DNA of 64,000 nt from Vreelandella venusta (GTDB lineage Bacteria > Pseudomonadota > Gammaproteobacteria > Pseudomonadales > Halomonadaceae), in contig NZ_BJUL01000010.1 of the NCBI RefSeq assembly GCF_007989605.1, forward strand, positions 62,001 to 126,000, read 5' to 3'. The notes below the pieces were generated by a model. The model did no database searches and was not told the DNA's origin. It was given only the letters and a program-made list of their open reading frames with translations. This document shows positions 42,321 through 50,263 of the stretch, piece after piece. How positions within the stretch are numbered: position 1 is the stretch's first letter; every line of letters begins with the position of its first letter. A program made the translations under genes and the position numbers.

Positions 42321-42794
42321 ATGATTGCCGAACATGAATTGGCATACCTAAAGCGCGCTGTGGCTTTAGCAGAGGAAGCTTTAAATGCAGGGGATGAGCC
42401 ATTTGGTAGTGTGCTGGTCAATGCTGAAGGTCAGGTATTAGCCGAGGATCGAAATCGCATTGCCGGTGGAGATTCTACTCAGCATCCAGAGTTTTCGCTG
42501 GCTCGCTGGGCAGCGAATCATATGACGCCTGAAGAGCGCTCGAAAGCGACCGTCTATACCTCAGGAGAGCACTGCCCAATGTGTGCGGCAGCTCATGGAT
42601 GGGTAGGATTAGGCCGTATCGTTTACGTCAGTTCTTCTGAGCAGCTGGGAGCATGGCTGGCTGCATTGGGCGTAGCGCCACCGCCTGTCGCTCCGCTATC
42701 AATTAATGAGGTGGTGCCTGGGTTGACTGTTGATGGCCCAGTGCCTGGGCTGGACGAGCAAGTCCATGCTTTGCATCGCCGCTTGCACGCATAA
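42321..42794 (+). CDS. Cytidine/guanine-deaminase-like nucleoside deaminase
   Basis: A 157-residue zinc deaminase of the TadA/guanine deaminase superfamily. The zinc site is HPEFSLARW (His ligand and catalytic Glu) and EHCPMCAAAH (two Cys). The family usually has HAE; Pro replaces Ala here. No tRNA-binding C-terminus of TadA is seen, so a free base or nucleoside is the likely substrate; which one is unknown. Monocistronic, with its own terminator. Confidence 0.85.
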   Translation: MIAEHELAYLKRAVALAEEALNAGDEPFGSVLVNAEGQVLAEDRNRIAGGDSTQHPEFSLARWAANHMTPEERSKATVYTSGEHCPMCAAAHGWVGLGRIVYVSSSEQLGAWLAALGVAPPPVAPLSINEVVPGLTVDGPVPGLDEQVHALHRRLHA

Positions 42795-42869
42795 CGTCAG
42801 GCCAGGTTTTGAAGGGCTCGGTTTTAATCGACTGGCAAGGCTCGGTAAGCCAGGCATGATCAATAAAGA

Positions 42870-42904
42870 CAAACGCCGCCTTGTGCTCGACAAGGCGGCG
42901 TTTG
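42870..42904. terminator. Bidirectional terminator between deaminase and YqaE-type gene
   Basis: A perfect 15-bp stem, CAAACGCCGCCTTGT with its complement, around loop GCTCG. It lies between convergent genes. Confidence 0.85.
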
Positions 42905-42936
42905 TTAAATCGGTGCATAAAAATGCATCAATGTGC

Positions 42937-43110
42937 CTAGTGTTTCAATATGACATAGAAGGCGTGAATGATGCCTGGAATAAAGCCAAATAGCGTGAGA
43001 ATGATATTTAGCCAGAAATGTCCTTTGAAACCGACCTCAAAAAACACCCCTAGTGGGGGTAGAAGAATGGCAAAGATCATCTTGATCGGGTCAGTTGCGG
43101 TAAACGCCAT
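42937..43110 (-). CDS. YqaE/Pmp3-family small membrane protein
   Basis: A 57-residue protein too short for common ORF cut-offs. It starts MAFTATDPIKMIFAILLPPLGVF, continues GFKGHFWLNIILTLFGFIPGIIHAFYVI and ends with ILKH: two membrane helices and the DPIK...PPLGVF and N-x-x-LTLxGxxPGxxHAxYVI signature of Pmp3/YqaE. AAAGGAGG lies 4 bp before the ATG. Homologues modulate membrane potential and salt tolerance, relevant in a halophile. Confidence 0.93.
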   Translation of the reverse strand: MAFTATDPIKMIFAILLPPLGVFFEVGFKGHFWLNIILTLFGFIPGIIHAFYVILKH

Positions 43111-43345
43111 GCAGCCTCCTTTGCTTACACAGTTTGTTGGTTAATAACGAACAGGTTAATAGTGTGGGTTTCTAGAAGGTAGATATCAATAACGGTTTTA
43201 GCGCTGACTGCTAATGCTGGTCTTTTAGCAACAGTGCGGTTCAGCGACTGAGCGTAACGTAGTCGCAATGACTAGGTTTTGCGAATCAGCGCGACCTAGG
43301 TAAGACCTCGTGTTTGGGCTATCGTTCACTTGCTTAGGTAGGCGC

Positions 43346-43441
43346 ATTCAAGAACTTAGGTTTTCAAGAGCTTAGGTTTTCAAGAACTTGGATTTTCAAG
43401 AACTTGGATTTTCAAAAAATTAGATCTTCGAGAAATTAGGG
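43346..43441. repeat. Six tandem 16-bp repeats upstream of the PQQ receptor gene
   Basis: Units run without gaps at 43346, 43362, 43378, 43394, 43410 and 43426. The consensus is TTTCAAGAACTTAGGT; units three and four are identical, while units five and six have drifted. The array ends 39 bp before the receptor ATG. The rest of the 43111-43480 gap shows no gene. Confidence 0.9.
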
Positions 43442-43480
43442 CTGTGAAAGCCCATCGACTACAGCTGAATAAGGAACGCT

Positions 43481-45529
43481 ATGAGTCACTATCTACCGTC
43501 ATCTCTGCTGCTCGCGAGCGTTGTTCTGGCCAGCCCTGTGTGGGCACAGGTACCCAGTAGTGGGGAGGCGGTACTGCCTACGGTAGAAGTGAGCGCTCCG
43601 CGGCTAGCCCGCGAGCTATATGCTACGCCTGCAGCAGTGTCGACCTTGGCGCACGAAGATCTTGCTCAAGGTCGGCAGCGGGTGAGGTTGGATGAAGCGC
43701 TTAATCGAGTACCAGGGGTGTTTTTACAAAACCGCGATAACTTCGCCCAAGGGCAGCGAATCGCTATTCGCGGCTTTGGCGCGCGTGCTCCATTTGGTGT
43801 GCGTGGGATTACCGTTATGGTGGATGGCATTCCTTACACACTTCCAGATGGCCAGGCGCAGTTGGACGCCATTGATTTAGATAGTGCCGAGCGTATTGAG
43901 GTGATTCGCGGGCCGTCTTCAGTGCTTTACGGTAATGCGGCTGGCGGAGTCATTGATGTGACCACTGCCGATGGACGTGATAGCCCCGGTACACGGCTGC
44001 GGATGGGCGCAGGTAGTGATGGCTATCAAAAAGTGGCGCTGCAAAATGGCGGCGTTCAGGGCGATTGGTCACACCATGTCAGCCTGACGGCGCTTAGCAT
44101 TGATGGCTATCGCGAACAAAGCTCAACCGAGAAGTATTTGCTGAATGCGAAGTTACGCCGAGAACTCGGCAGTGAGCGGGCGGTTACCGCGATTATTAAT
44201 CTGCTGGAGAATCCCCGTTCAGAAGATCCCGGTGCACTCAATGCCCGTGAAGTTGCCGCTGGGCGCAATCAGGCTGCGCCCAATTCGCTGGCGCTAGATG
44301 CTGGGCAAAACGTCGACCAGCAGCTGTTGGGTCTGCAATACGAGGACTTGGCGGCGGGTGATGGAGAACTGTATCTTAAAGGCTTTATTGCTCAGCGTGA
44401 TTTTGAACAGCAGCTACCATTTGTGGGCAGTAGTCGTTTGGGCTATCAGCGTGACTATATGGGCGCAAGCGCTGAATATCATCATGAAGTGGCGTTAGGG
44501 AGCTTGCCGCTGAGCTATATTGTTGGGGTGGATGTGGCGCGCCAAGAAGATGAGCGTTTTCGTAACGATGTCGATGCTCAAGGGGCTGTCGGCGAGTCGT
44601 TAGCGGATGAAACCCAAACGGCCACGTCCGCTGGCGTATTTGCCCAAGGAGATTTAGCGCTCTCGGAACAGCTCTCGCTCTCGTTGGGTGCGCGATTTGA
44701 TCGGGTGGCGCTAGACGTCGACGATACGTTTCTTGATGACGGAGATCAAAGCGGGAAGCGTACCTTTAACGAGTGGAGTGGCTCGGCGGGGCTAAGCTAT
44801 CGCTATCGTCCGCAGCACCAAGCGTATATTAATACCGGCACCGCGTTTGAGACGCCTACGTTTTCTGAATTTGCCAACCCGGCTGGTGGTGGTTTTAATC
44901 CCGCGGTTGAACCGCAAAAAGCATGGAATCGCGAGATAGGCCTGCGTGGCTACATTGAGCCGTTGGCGATGGATTACGATCTCGCCCTATTTTCGGTCCG
45001 GGTTCGCGATGAACTGGTGCCGTATGATGAGGGTGGCCGTACCTTCTATCAAAATGCAGGCGACACAAATCGCGATGGCCTAGAACTGGCGCTGGGCTGG
45101 CAGCTTTCCGACCAGTGGCGTTTGGATAGCGCTTTAACCCTCGCGCGTTATGAATTCGACAAGTTTGCAACACCTAGTGAACGTTTTGATGGTAACCGGA
45201 TTCCCGGGTTGCCAGAGCAGACGTGGGTCACTCAATTGACCTGGGAAAACTTTGATCAGCGTTTCGCCACGTTGGAAACCGAATACATCGGTGATTTAGT
45301 GGCGGATAACGCCAATGCGACGGAGGTGGATAGCTATTGGCTGCTCAACCTCAGGGTAGGCGATGGTTGGCAGTTAAGTGAAGATACGCGACTAAGCGCT
45401 TATCTTGGTCTGCGCAATCTGCTTGATGAAAAACACTATGCCAATGTGCGCATAAACGGCACGTTTGGCCGCTTTTATGAGCCAGCCCCAGGACGCAGTG
45501 TTTATGGTGGTGTGGAGCTGAGTTTTTAA
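43481..45529 (+). CDS. pqqU: TonB-dependent receptor, PqqU (YncD)-like PQQ importer
   Basis: A 682-residue outer-membrane receptor with a signal peptide (SSLLLASVVLASPVWA), plug and 22-strand barrel, no STN domain. The text follows E. coli YncD/PqqU closely: ESLTGVPG-like LDEALNRVPGVFLQNRDNFAQ, IRGFGARAPFGVRGI, VDGIPYTLPDGQAQ, the RGPSSVLYGNAAGGVIDVTT plug strand, and NGTFGRFYEPAPGRSVYGG at the C-terminus. PqqU imports the cofactor PQQ. The next gene, convergent, encodes a PQQ-dependent dehydrogenase, which supports the assignment; no pqqABCDE genes are seen, so the cell may scavenge PQQ. Six 16-bp repeats precede the gene. Confidence 0.82.
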   Translation: MSHYLPSSLLLASVVLASPVWAQVPSSGEAVLPTVEVSAPRLARELYATPAAVSTLAHEDLAQGRQRVRLDEALNRVPGVFLQNRDNFAQGQRIAIRGFGARAPFGVRGITVMVDGIPYTLPDGQAQLDAIDLDSAERIEVIRGPSSVLYGNAAGGVIDVTTADGRDSPGTRLRMGAGSDGYQKVALQNGGVQGDWSHHVSLTALSIDGYREQSSTEKYLLNAKLRRELGSERAVTAIINLLENPRSEDPGALNAREVAAGRNQAAPNSLALDAGQNVDQQLLGLQYEDLAAGDGELYLKGFIAQRDFEQQLPFVGSSRLGYQRDYMGASAEYHHEVALGSLPLSYIVGVDVARQEDERFRNDVDAQGAVGESLADETQTATSAGVFAQGDLALSEQLSLSLGARFDRVALDVDDTFLDDGDQSGKRTFNEWSGSAGLSYRYRPQHQAYINTGTAFETPTFSEFANPAGGGFNPAVEPQKAWNREIGLRGYIEPLAMDYDLALFSVRVRDELVPYDEGGRTFYQNAGDTNRDGLELALGWQLSDQWRLDSALTLARYEFDKFATPSERFDGNRIPGLPEQTWVTQLTWENFDQRFATLETEYIGDLVADNANATEVDSYWLLNLRVGDGWQLSEDTRLSAYLGLRNLLDEKHYANVRINGTFGRFYEPAPGRSVYGGVELSF

Positions 45530-45550
45530 TCAGAGGCACCCTAGCCAAAA

Positions 45551-45577
45551 AACGGGCGACCCATTGGGTCGCCCGTT
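45551..45577. terminator. Bidirectional terminator between pqqU and the PQQ dehydrogenase gene
   Basis: AACGGGCGACCC and GGGTCGCCCGTT form a 12-bp stem with a 3-base loop, with A-rich and T-rich flanks. Confidence 0.85.
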
Positions 45578-45604
45578 CTCGTTTATTACTACGCTAGGTC
45601 ATGG

Positions 45605-48085
45605 CTATTCCGGTAAAGCGTAACCAATCACGTAGTCACCCATTTTGGTGCCGAAGGTGCCGTGTCCGCCGGCGGTAATGACCACATATTGGCGGCCATC
45701 TGCGCCGGTGTAGGTCATCGGCGTTGCTTGGCCACCAGCAGGCAGTCGAGCTTTATACAGCTCTTCGCCAGTGGTGATGTCGTAGCCACGCAGGTATTGA
45801 TCCAGCGTGCCGCTTAGGAAGGAAACACCGCCCGCAGTAGTCAGCGGGCCACCTAGCGCAGGGACGCCGACGTTCAGACCAACTGGCAGATCAAAGGGCA
45901 TGCTGTCGCGGGTGGTACCATTGGGGTGCTTCCACACAACTTCGCTACTTTGCAGGTCGATGCCTGCCACATCCCCCCAAGAGGGCGCTTGGCAGGGAAG
46001 GCCGAGTACTGACAGCAGCGGGCCAAGTTCGACTGCGTAGGGGGCGCCCGTGTTGGGCTGCAAACCTTGCTCGCTAGCAGAGCCTTGGCCATCCTCAACT
46101 TCATCGCGTGGAATCAGCTTGGAAACAAACGCTAAGTACTTGGCGCCGGTAAACAGTGCTTGGCGTTCTGGGTCTACTGCAACACCACCCCAGTTCATCA
46201 CCCCAACGTTGCCGGGGTAGATAATGCTGCCTTCCAGCGAAGGCGGTGTGTACTGGCCTTCGTAACGCAGCGAGCGGAACTGGATGCGGCACATCATCTG
46301 ATCAAAGGGTGATGCGCCCCACATATCGCGCTCGGTAAGCGGCGGTGGTAGCAAGTTCAGCGCTGAGCGAGGTTGAGTTTCTGCCGTCCAGTCGCCTTCA
46401 ATAGCACCTTGAGGAGCGGGCACTTCTTCAATCGGCACAATCGGCTCGCCAGTCTCACGGTTTAATACATACAGGCTGCCTTGTTTAGTAGGCTGGATGA
46501 CGGCTGGCTGGGTGCCATCTGCTGTCGCTAAGTCAATCAATACGGGTTGTGCAGGTGTGTCCATGTCCCACAAGTCGTGGTGCACAAACTGGTACACCCA
46601 GGCCACCTGGCCGTTGTTCAGATTAAGCGCCACTAGCCCGGCACTATAGGTCTCATCATTTTCAGATCGGTTAGCGCCGTACTGGTCCGGCGTAGCGTTA
46701 CCCATGGGCAGGTAGACGAGGCCAAGTGCTTCATCGACGCTAATCGGCGCCCATACATTGGGTGAGTTACGTGTGTAGGTCTCTCCCTCTGCTAATGGGG
46801 CGGTGTCTTCAGGGTTCCCGCTGTCCCAGTTCCACACTAGTTCGCCAGTATGTACGTCGAAGGCGCGTATGACGCCGGAGGGTTCGTCGGTTGAGCTGTT
46901 GTCAGTAACGTGGCCACCCAAAATCACTAAGTCTTCAGTGACCGTGGCAGGCGATGTCGAGTAATAACCACCTGGATTGAACTCGCCAATATTATTCGTC
47001 AGGTCGATCTCACCGTTTTTGCCAAAGCTTTCACAGCGTTCCCCTGTGTCGGCGTTAAGTGCAATCAGGCGAGCATCGGCGGTGGGTAGGTAAAGCCTGC
47101 GTGGGCACATGACATCGGTGGCGCTTAGCAGCTCAGAAGTTGAATCTTCTTGAGAGTTGAGCGAGAAGGATAGGTCGAGTTCAAACTGACTGCCATCGGC
47201 ATACAGCGTTGGTTTATCGACGGTGTAATCTTCAGCACTGCTGGAATAGTTAGCCGCGTCGTAATACGCCAAGCCACGGCAGGTCATATGCGCCCAGCCG
47301 GAAAAGTCCTCTGCGCCCATGGTGCTAATGTTGGGGTCAAACGCCCACAAAGTCTCACCGGTTTCGGGCGATAGTGCCATTGCACGGCTGTGCGATGTAC
47401 AAATATAAAGGCTATCGTTGACCTTTAACGGTGTGTTTTGGTTGGTGATTTCAGGTGGTGCATTGGGGCCTGGTTCATCACCGGTTTGAATACGCCACAC
47501 CTCTTCCAGTTCGCCTATATTGTCGGGGGTAATCTGGCTAAGCGAGGAGTAGTGCGTGCCTGCATTAGTGCCGCCGTAGGCAGGCCAGTCATCGCCTGCA
47601 GCCTGGGCGGGGTTAATCTCAGGTGTATCATTGGTAGACGCTATCGTGCCTGTCACAGTACCTGGATAGGTGAATTGACTAGCAATTGCCACAATAATCG
47701 CTGCAACAATGCTGGCCACTAGCGCTAGGCTGCCGCCGCGTGAATGTAGCGGCTTTCGCCACCAGGGAAGCAGTAAAATGATGCCAATTAAACAGACAAT
47801 GGCAACCCTGGGGACCAGCTGCCACCAGTCTAGGCCAACTTCCCAGAGTGCCCATAGCAGCGTTGCAAAAAGTACTACTGCATAAAGCCATAAGGCTGCG
47901 CCTTTGCGCATTGCCAGCAGTACACCGACAATAAAAATACTGACCCCAGCGATTAAGTAGTAAGCGCTACCACCTAAGCTAAGCAGCTTAGCGCCGCCAA
48001 TGGTCAGTGCAACACCAGCTACCGCGAGTAGCAGGCCGAGCAGTAGCGCTGGCCATTTGCCGCGGGCACGCGTGTGTCCATCCAT
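45605..48085 (-). CDS. Membrane-bound PQQ-dependent dehydrogenase, glucose/quinate/shikimate type
   Basis: An 826-residue quinoprotein. Five N-terminal helices (about 10-140) bind ubiquinone and anchor the enzyme. A periplasmic eight-bladed propeller follows, beginning DDWPAYGGTNAGTHYSSLSQITPDNI, with the PQQ-type repeats ETLWAFDPN, ELVWNWDSGNPEDTAP, YVLNRETGEPIVP and ending YVVITAGGHGTFGTKMGD. It oxidises a sugar or polyol directly in the periplasm, feeding electrons to the quinone pool. Glucose is the likeliest substrate but quinate or another polyol is possible. The frame opens at 48151; the ATG at 48085 begins just before the first helix. Convergent with the PQQ importer. Confidence 0.88.
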   Translation of the reverse strand: MDGHTRARGKWPALLLGLLLAVAGVALTIGGAKLLSLGGSAYYLIAGVSIFIVGVLLAMRKGAALWLYAVVLFATLLWALWEVGLDWWQLVPRVAIVCLIGIILLLPWWRKPLHSRGGSLALVASIVAAIIVAIASQFTYPGTVTGTIASTNDTPEINPAQAAGDDWPAYGGTNAGTHYSSLSQITPDNIGELEEVWRIQTGDEPGPNAPPEITNQNTPLKVNDSLYICTSHSRAMALSPETGETLWAFDPNISTMGAEDFSGWAHMTCRGLAYYDAANYSSSAEDYTVDKPTLYADGSQFELDLSFSLNSQEDSTSELLSATDVMCPRRLYLPTADARLIALNADTGERCESFGKNGEIDLTNNIGEFNPGGYYSTSPATVTEDLVILGGHVTDNSSTDEPSGVIRAFDVHTGELVWNWDSGNPEDTAPLAEGETYTRNSPNVWAPISVDEALGLVYLPMGNATPDQYGANRSENDETYSAGLVALNLNNGQVAWVYQFVHHDLWDMDTPAQPVLIDLATADGTQPAVIQPTKQGSLYVLNRETGEPIVPIEEVPAPQGAIEGDWTAETQPRSALNLLPPPLTERDMWGASPFDQMMCRIQFRSLRYEGQYTPPSLEGSIIYPGNVGVMNWGGVAVDPERQALFTGAKYLAFVSKLIPRDEVEDGQGSASEQGLQPNTGAPYAVELGPLLSVLGLPCQAPSWGDVAGIDLQSSEVVWKHPNGTTRDSMPFDLPVGLNVGVPALGGPLTTAGGVSFLSGTLDQYLRGYDITTGEELYKARLPAGGQATPMTYTGADGRQYVVITAGGHGTFGTKMGDYVIGYALPE

Positions 48086-48269
48086 GAGAAAACCCCTATT
48101 AACAACGAATTGAAGCCGCTTGATAAAATTAGAAAAGCGACAGATCTGCAACGTGCCCTAACCCATTGGCAGTGATGATGGGTTAAAACACACATTGATT
48201 ATGGGTAATTTTAATAATCAATTCGCTTTTGGTCTAATTATTTGCTTGCTAAGTAATGCTATAAGCCAA

Positions 48270-48300
48270 AAAACCGCGCCTGTTAACGTAGCGCGGTTTT
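48270..48300. terminator. Terminator of the CurA-like reductase gene
   Basis: AAAACCGCGC and GCGCGGTTTT (10-bp stem, 11-base loop) lie 48 bp past the stop of the minus-strand gene; in that direction the stem is followed by a T-run. Confidence 0.75.
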
Positions 48301-48348
48301 GCGTTGGGGGCGGGAAGTGAGCGGGGGTTAACTTAGTGCAAGCATGGC

Positions 48349-49353
48349 TTAGTTAGTGAGCCTCACCAGCATTTTACCGGTATTGCCCCCTTCAAAAAGC
48401 GCTAGAAAGGCATCCGGTGTGCTTTCAAGACCCTCTTTGACGGTTTCTTTATAAGCTATATTGCCTTTCGCTACCTGAGGAGAGACTTCGTTAAGGAAAT
48501 AGCGATAGCTAGACCAGTGATCGGCAACGATAAATCCCTGCATCTTAGCTTTGCGTACCACTAGCTGGGAAAGGTTGCTCGGCCCTGGTGCTGGTACTTC
48601 GGCGTTATAGCTGTCAATCATGCCGCATACCGCAATGCGCGCGCCGTCATTGAGTTGACTTAGCGCTGCTTCTAAGCAGACTCCACCAACGTTCTCAAAA
48701 TACACGTCAATGCCATTAGGACTAGCAAGCTTAATAGCGTCGCTGAGCTCCTGCGCACTTCGGCCTTGGTAGCTAACCGGTTCTACGCCCAATGACTCAA
48801 GCCACGCAAGCTTGTGAGCGGCCCCAGCGATGCCAACCACGTGACAACCTTTTGCTTTCGCCAGCTGAACAGCAAGCGAGCCAACAGCACCACTGGCAGC
48901 GCTTACCAGTACATTGTCGCTAGGTTTACACTCGGCAATAAGATTCAAACCTGTCCATGCCGTCATGCCTGGCATGCCTAATACACCGAGATAAGCTTGT
49001 TCTGGTACGTCACTGTCTGGTAGCGCAGTAACACTGTCGCCTGGCAGCTGCGCGATATCCCGCCAACCACCCATGTGGCTGACCTTGTCGCCTTCCTTAA
49101 TGGTTGAGTGGTTAGACGCAATGACCTCGCCAATTGCGCCGCCTTCCATCGGCTTGCCCAGCTCAAAAGGGGCGACATAGGTGCGCATGCCTGTCATTCG
49201 TCCGCGCATATATGGGTCAACGGACAGCCAGCGATTGCGAATTCTTACTTCACCTTCGTCAAGGTCGGGAAGCTCATGATTTTGAAGTGAAAATAGTTCA
49301 CGTTTAGGTAAGCCGGTGGGGTAATCGGTTAAGGTAAAAAAGCGAGATTGCAT
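48349..49353 (-). CDS. Zinc-free medium-chain NADP reductase, CurA-like
   Basis: A 334-residue MDR-family oxidoreductase of the leukotriene B4 12-hydroxydehydrogenase/CurA group. DPYMRGRM is the family landmark; the nucleotide fold is VLVSAASGAVGSLAVQLAKAKGCHVVGIAG, and YFENVGG follows. No zinc ligands are present. It reduces conjugated C=C bonds of enones with NADPH. The reading frame extends to 49428, but AGGAGG lies 5 bp before the ATG at 49353. The extra upstream codons are just a 15-bp repeat. Confidence 0.88.
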   Translation of the reverse strand: MQSRFFTLTDYPTGLPKRELFSLQNHELPDLDEGEVRIRNRWLSVDPYMRGRMTGMRTYVAPFELGKPMEGGAIGEVIASNHSTIKEGDKVSHMGGWRDIAQLPGDSVTALPDSDVPEQAYLGVLGMPGMTAWTGLNLIAECKPSDNVLVSAASGAVGSLAVQLAKAKGCHVVGIAGAAHKLAWLESLGVEPVSYQGRSAQELSDAIKLASPNGIDVYFENVGGVCLEAALSQLNDGARIAVCGMIDSYNAEVPAPGPSNLSQLVVRKAKMQGFIVADHWSSYRYFLNEVSPQVAKGNIAYKETVKEGLESTPDAFLALFEGGNTGKMLVRLTN

Positions 49354-49380
49354 GGGCGCCTCCTGCATGTGTGATTTAAG

Positions 49381-49425
49381 CAAATCTCTTTGCAGCAAAT
49401 CTCTTTGCAGCATATCTCTTTGCAG
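49381..49425. repeat. Three tandem 15-bp repeats upstream of the reductase gene
   Basis: CAAATCTCTTTGCAG occurs twice and CATATCTCTTTGCAG once, head to tail. On the coding strand the unit reads CTGCAAAGAGATTTG. The block lies 28-72 bp upstream of the start. Confidence 0.85.
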
Positions 49426-49485
49426 CATAGAGACCGTTAGCGCGCTTTCAAGTTCGTCGAAGCGTTAATTTGCTGTGCAATAAAA

Positions 49486-49509
49486 AAAGCGGCCCTGGTG
49501 AGCCGCTTT
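49486..49509. terminator. Terminator of the RlpA-like gene
   Basis: AAAGCGGC and GCCGCTTT form an 8-bp stem with an 8-base loop; on the minus strand it is followed by seven T. Confidence 0.75.
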
Positions 49510-49572
49510 CCATTAATCTTCTTCAACGCTGTTTGTTTAAGGGGTATCACACGCTTGCGAGTGTGTTATCCG

Positions 49573-49947
49573 TTAATCGACCAGGGTGATCATGACTGGT
49601 GCAACGCCACGCCGGATCATACCGAGTTGGCGAGCTGCCCGTTTTGATAGGTCAATAATACGTCCCTTAACAAAGGGGCCGCGGTCATTTATCAGTACTT
49701 CGACCTCCTGGCCAGTATCAGGGCGGGTAACAAGCACCTTGGTACCAAAAGGAAGTGTTGGATGGGCAGCCGTAAGCGCTTGCTGGTCAAAAGGTACGCC
49801 ACTGGCAGTCGGGGAGCCCTGGAAGCGATCGCTGTAGAAGGATGCAATTCCCTCTTGAATTTCGGTGGCAAATGCATGACCAGTGGAAAAGAAAGTGAGT
49901 AATGCCGCAGCACAGCTCGTGCGGATGAACCGTTTAGATGCTCCCAT
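49573..49947 (-). CDS. Short RlpA-like double-psi beta-barrel protein
   Basis: A 124-residue secreted protein: signal peptide (RTSCAAALLTFFSTGHAFA) and one barrel domain with GIASFYSDRFQGSPTASGVPFD, LPFGTKVLVTRPDTGQEVEVLINDRGPFVKGRIIDLSKRAA. The catalytic Asp of RlpA lytic transglycosylases (NDRGPF region) is there, but the lipobox and C-terminal SPOR domain of septal RlpA are absent, so it will not be septum-targeted. Probably acts on peptidoglycan in the periplasm or outside. Confidence 0.85.
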   Translation of the reverse strand: MGASKRFIRTSCAAALLTFFSTGHAFATEIQEGIASFYSDRFQGSPTASGVPFDQQALTAAHPTLPFGTKVLVTRPDTGQEVEVLINDRGPFVKGRIIDLSKRAARQLGMIRRGVAPVMITLVD

Positions 49948-50263
49948 TGGAGTGCCTCAGTTTACATTGTGCCGATTCTTTATGTGTCGGAGTATTTACC
50001 GATATCTGCCCCGATAGTAACGTGGTCATTTTAATACGGCAAGCTTTACGAAGATCGATGCAATTGGCTTCTAAATTAAGATTTTTTGCAACTTTCTTCA
50101 GTGCCGTTGTGATTCAGCAAGTTAACGAAGTGTGGTCGATGTAACTCGGCGGTGTCATGTGTCTGGTATAAATTTTAGATAAAGGCTCACTTTACTCAGA
50201 TAGGCATCATATAATTAGCACTCGCTAGGTTTTACATGTTTGCCAATAAACAAGGATGCACCT
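49948..50263. promoter_or_regulatory. 316-bp gap with a possible promoter for the PPC-repeat gene
   Basis: No gene is seen. A TATAAT at 50210-50215 lies 48 bp before the ATG of the next gene; the matching -35 (TCACTT at 50187) is weak. AAGGA precedes the ATG. Confidence 0.35.

Noticed and set aside
43346..43441. Tandem repeats as a CRISPR array or plasmid-type iterons of an origin
   Set aside because: Units are contiguous with no spacers, and no cas, rep or parAB genes are near.
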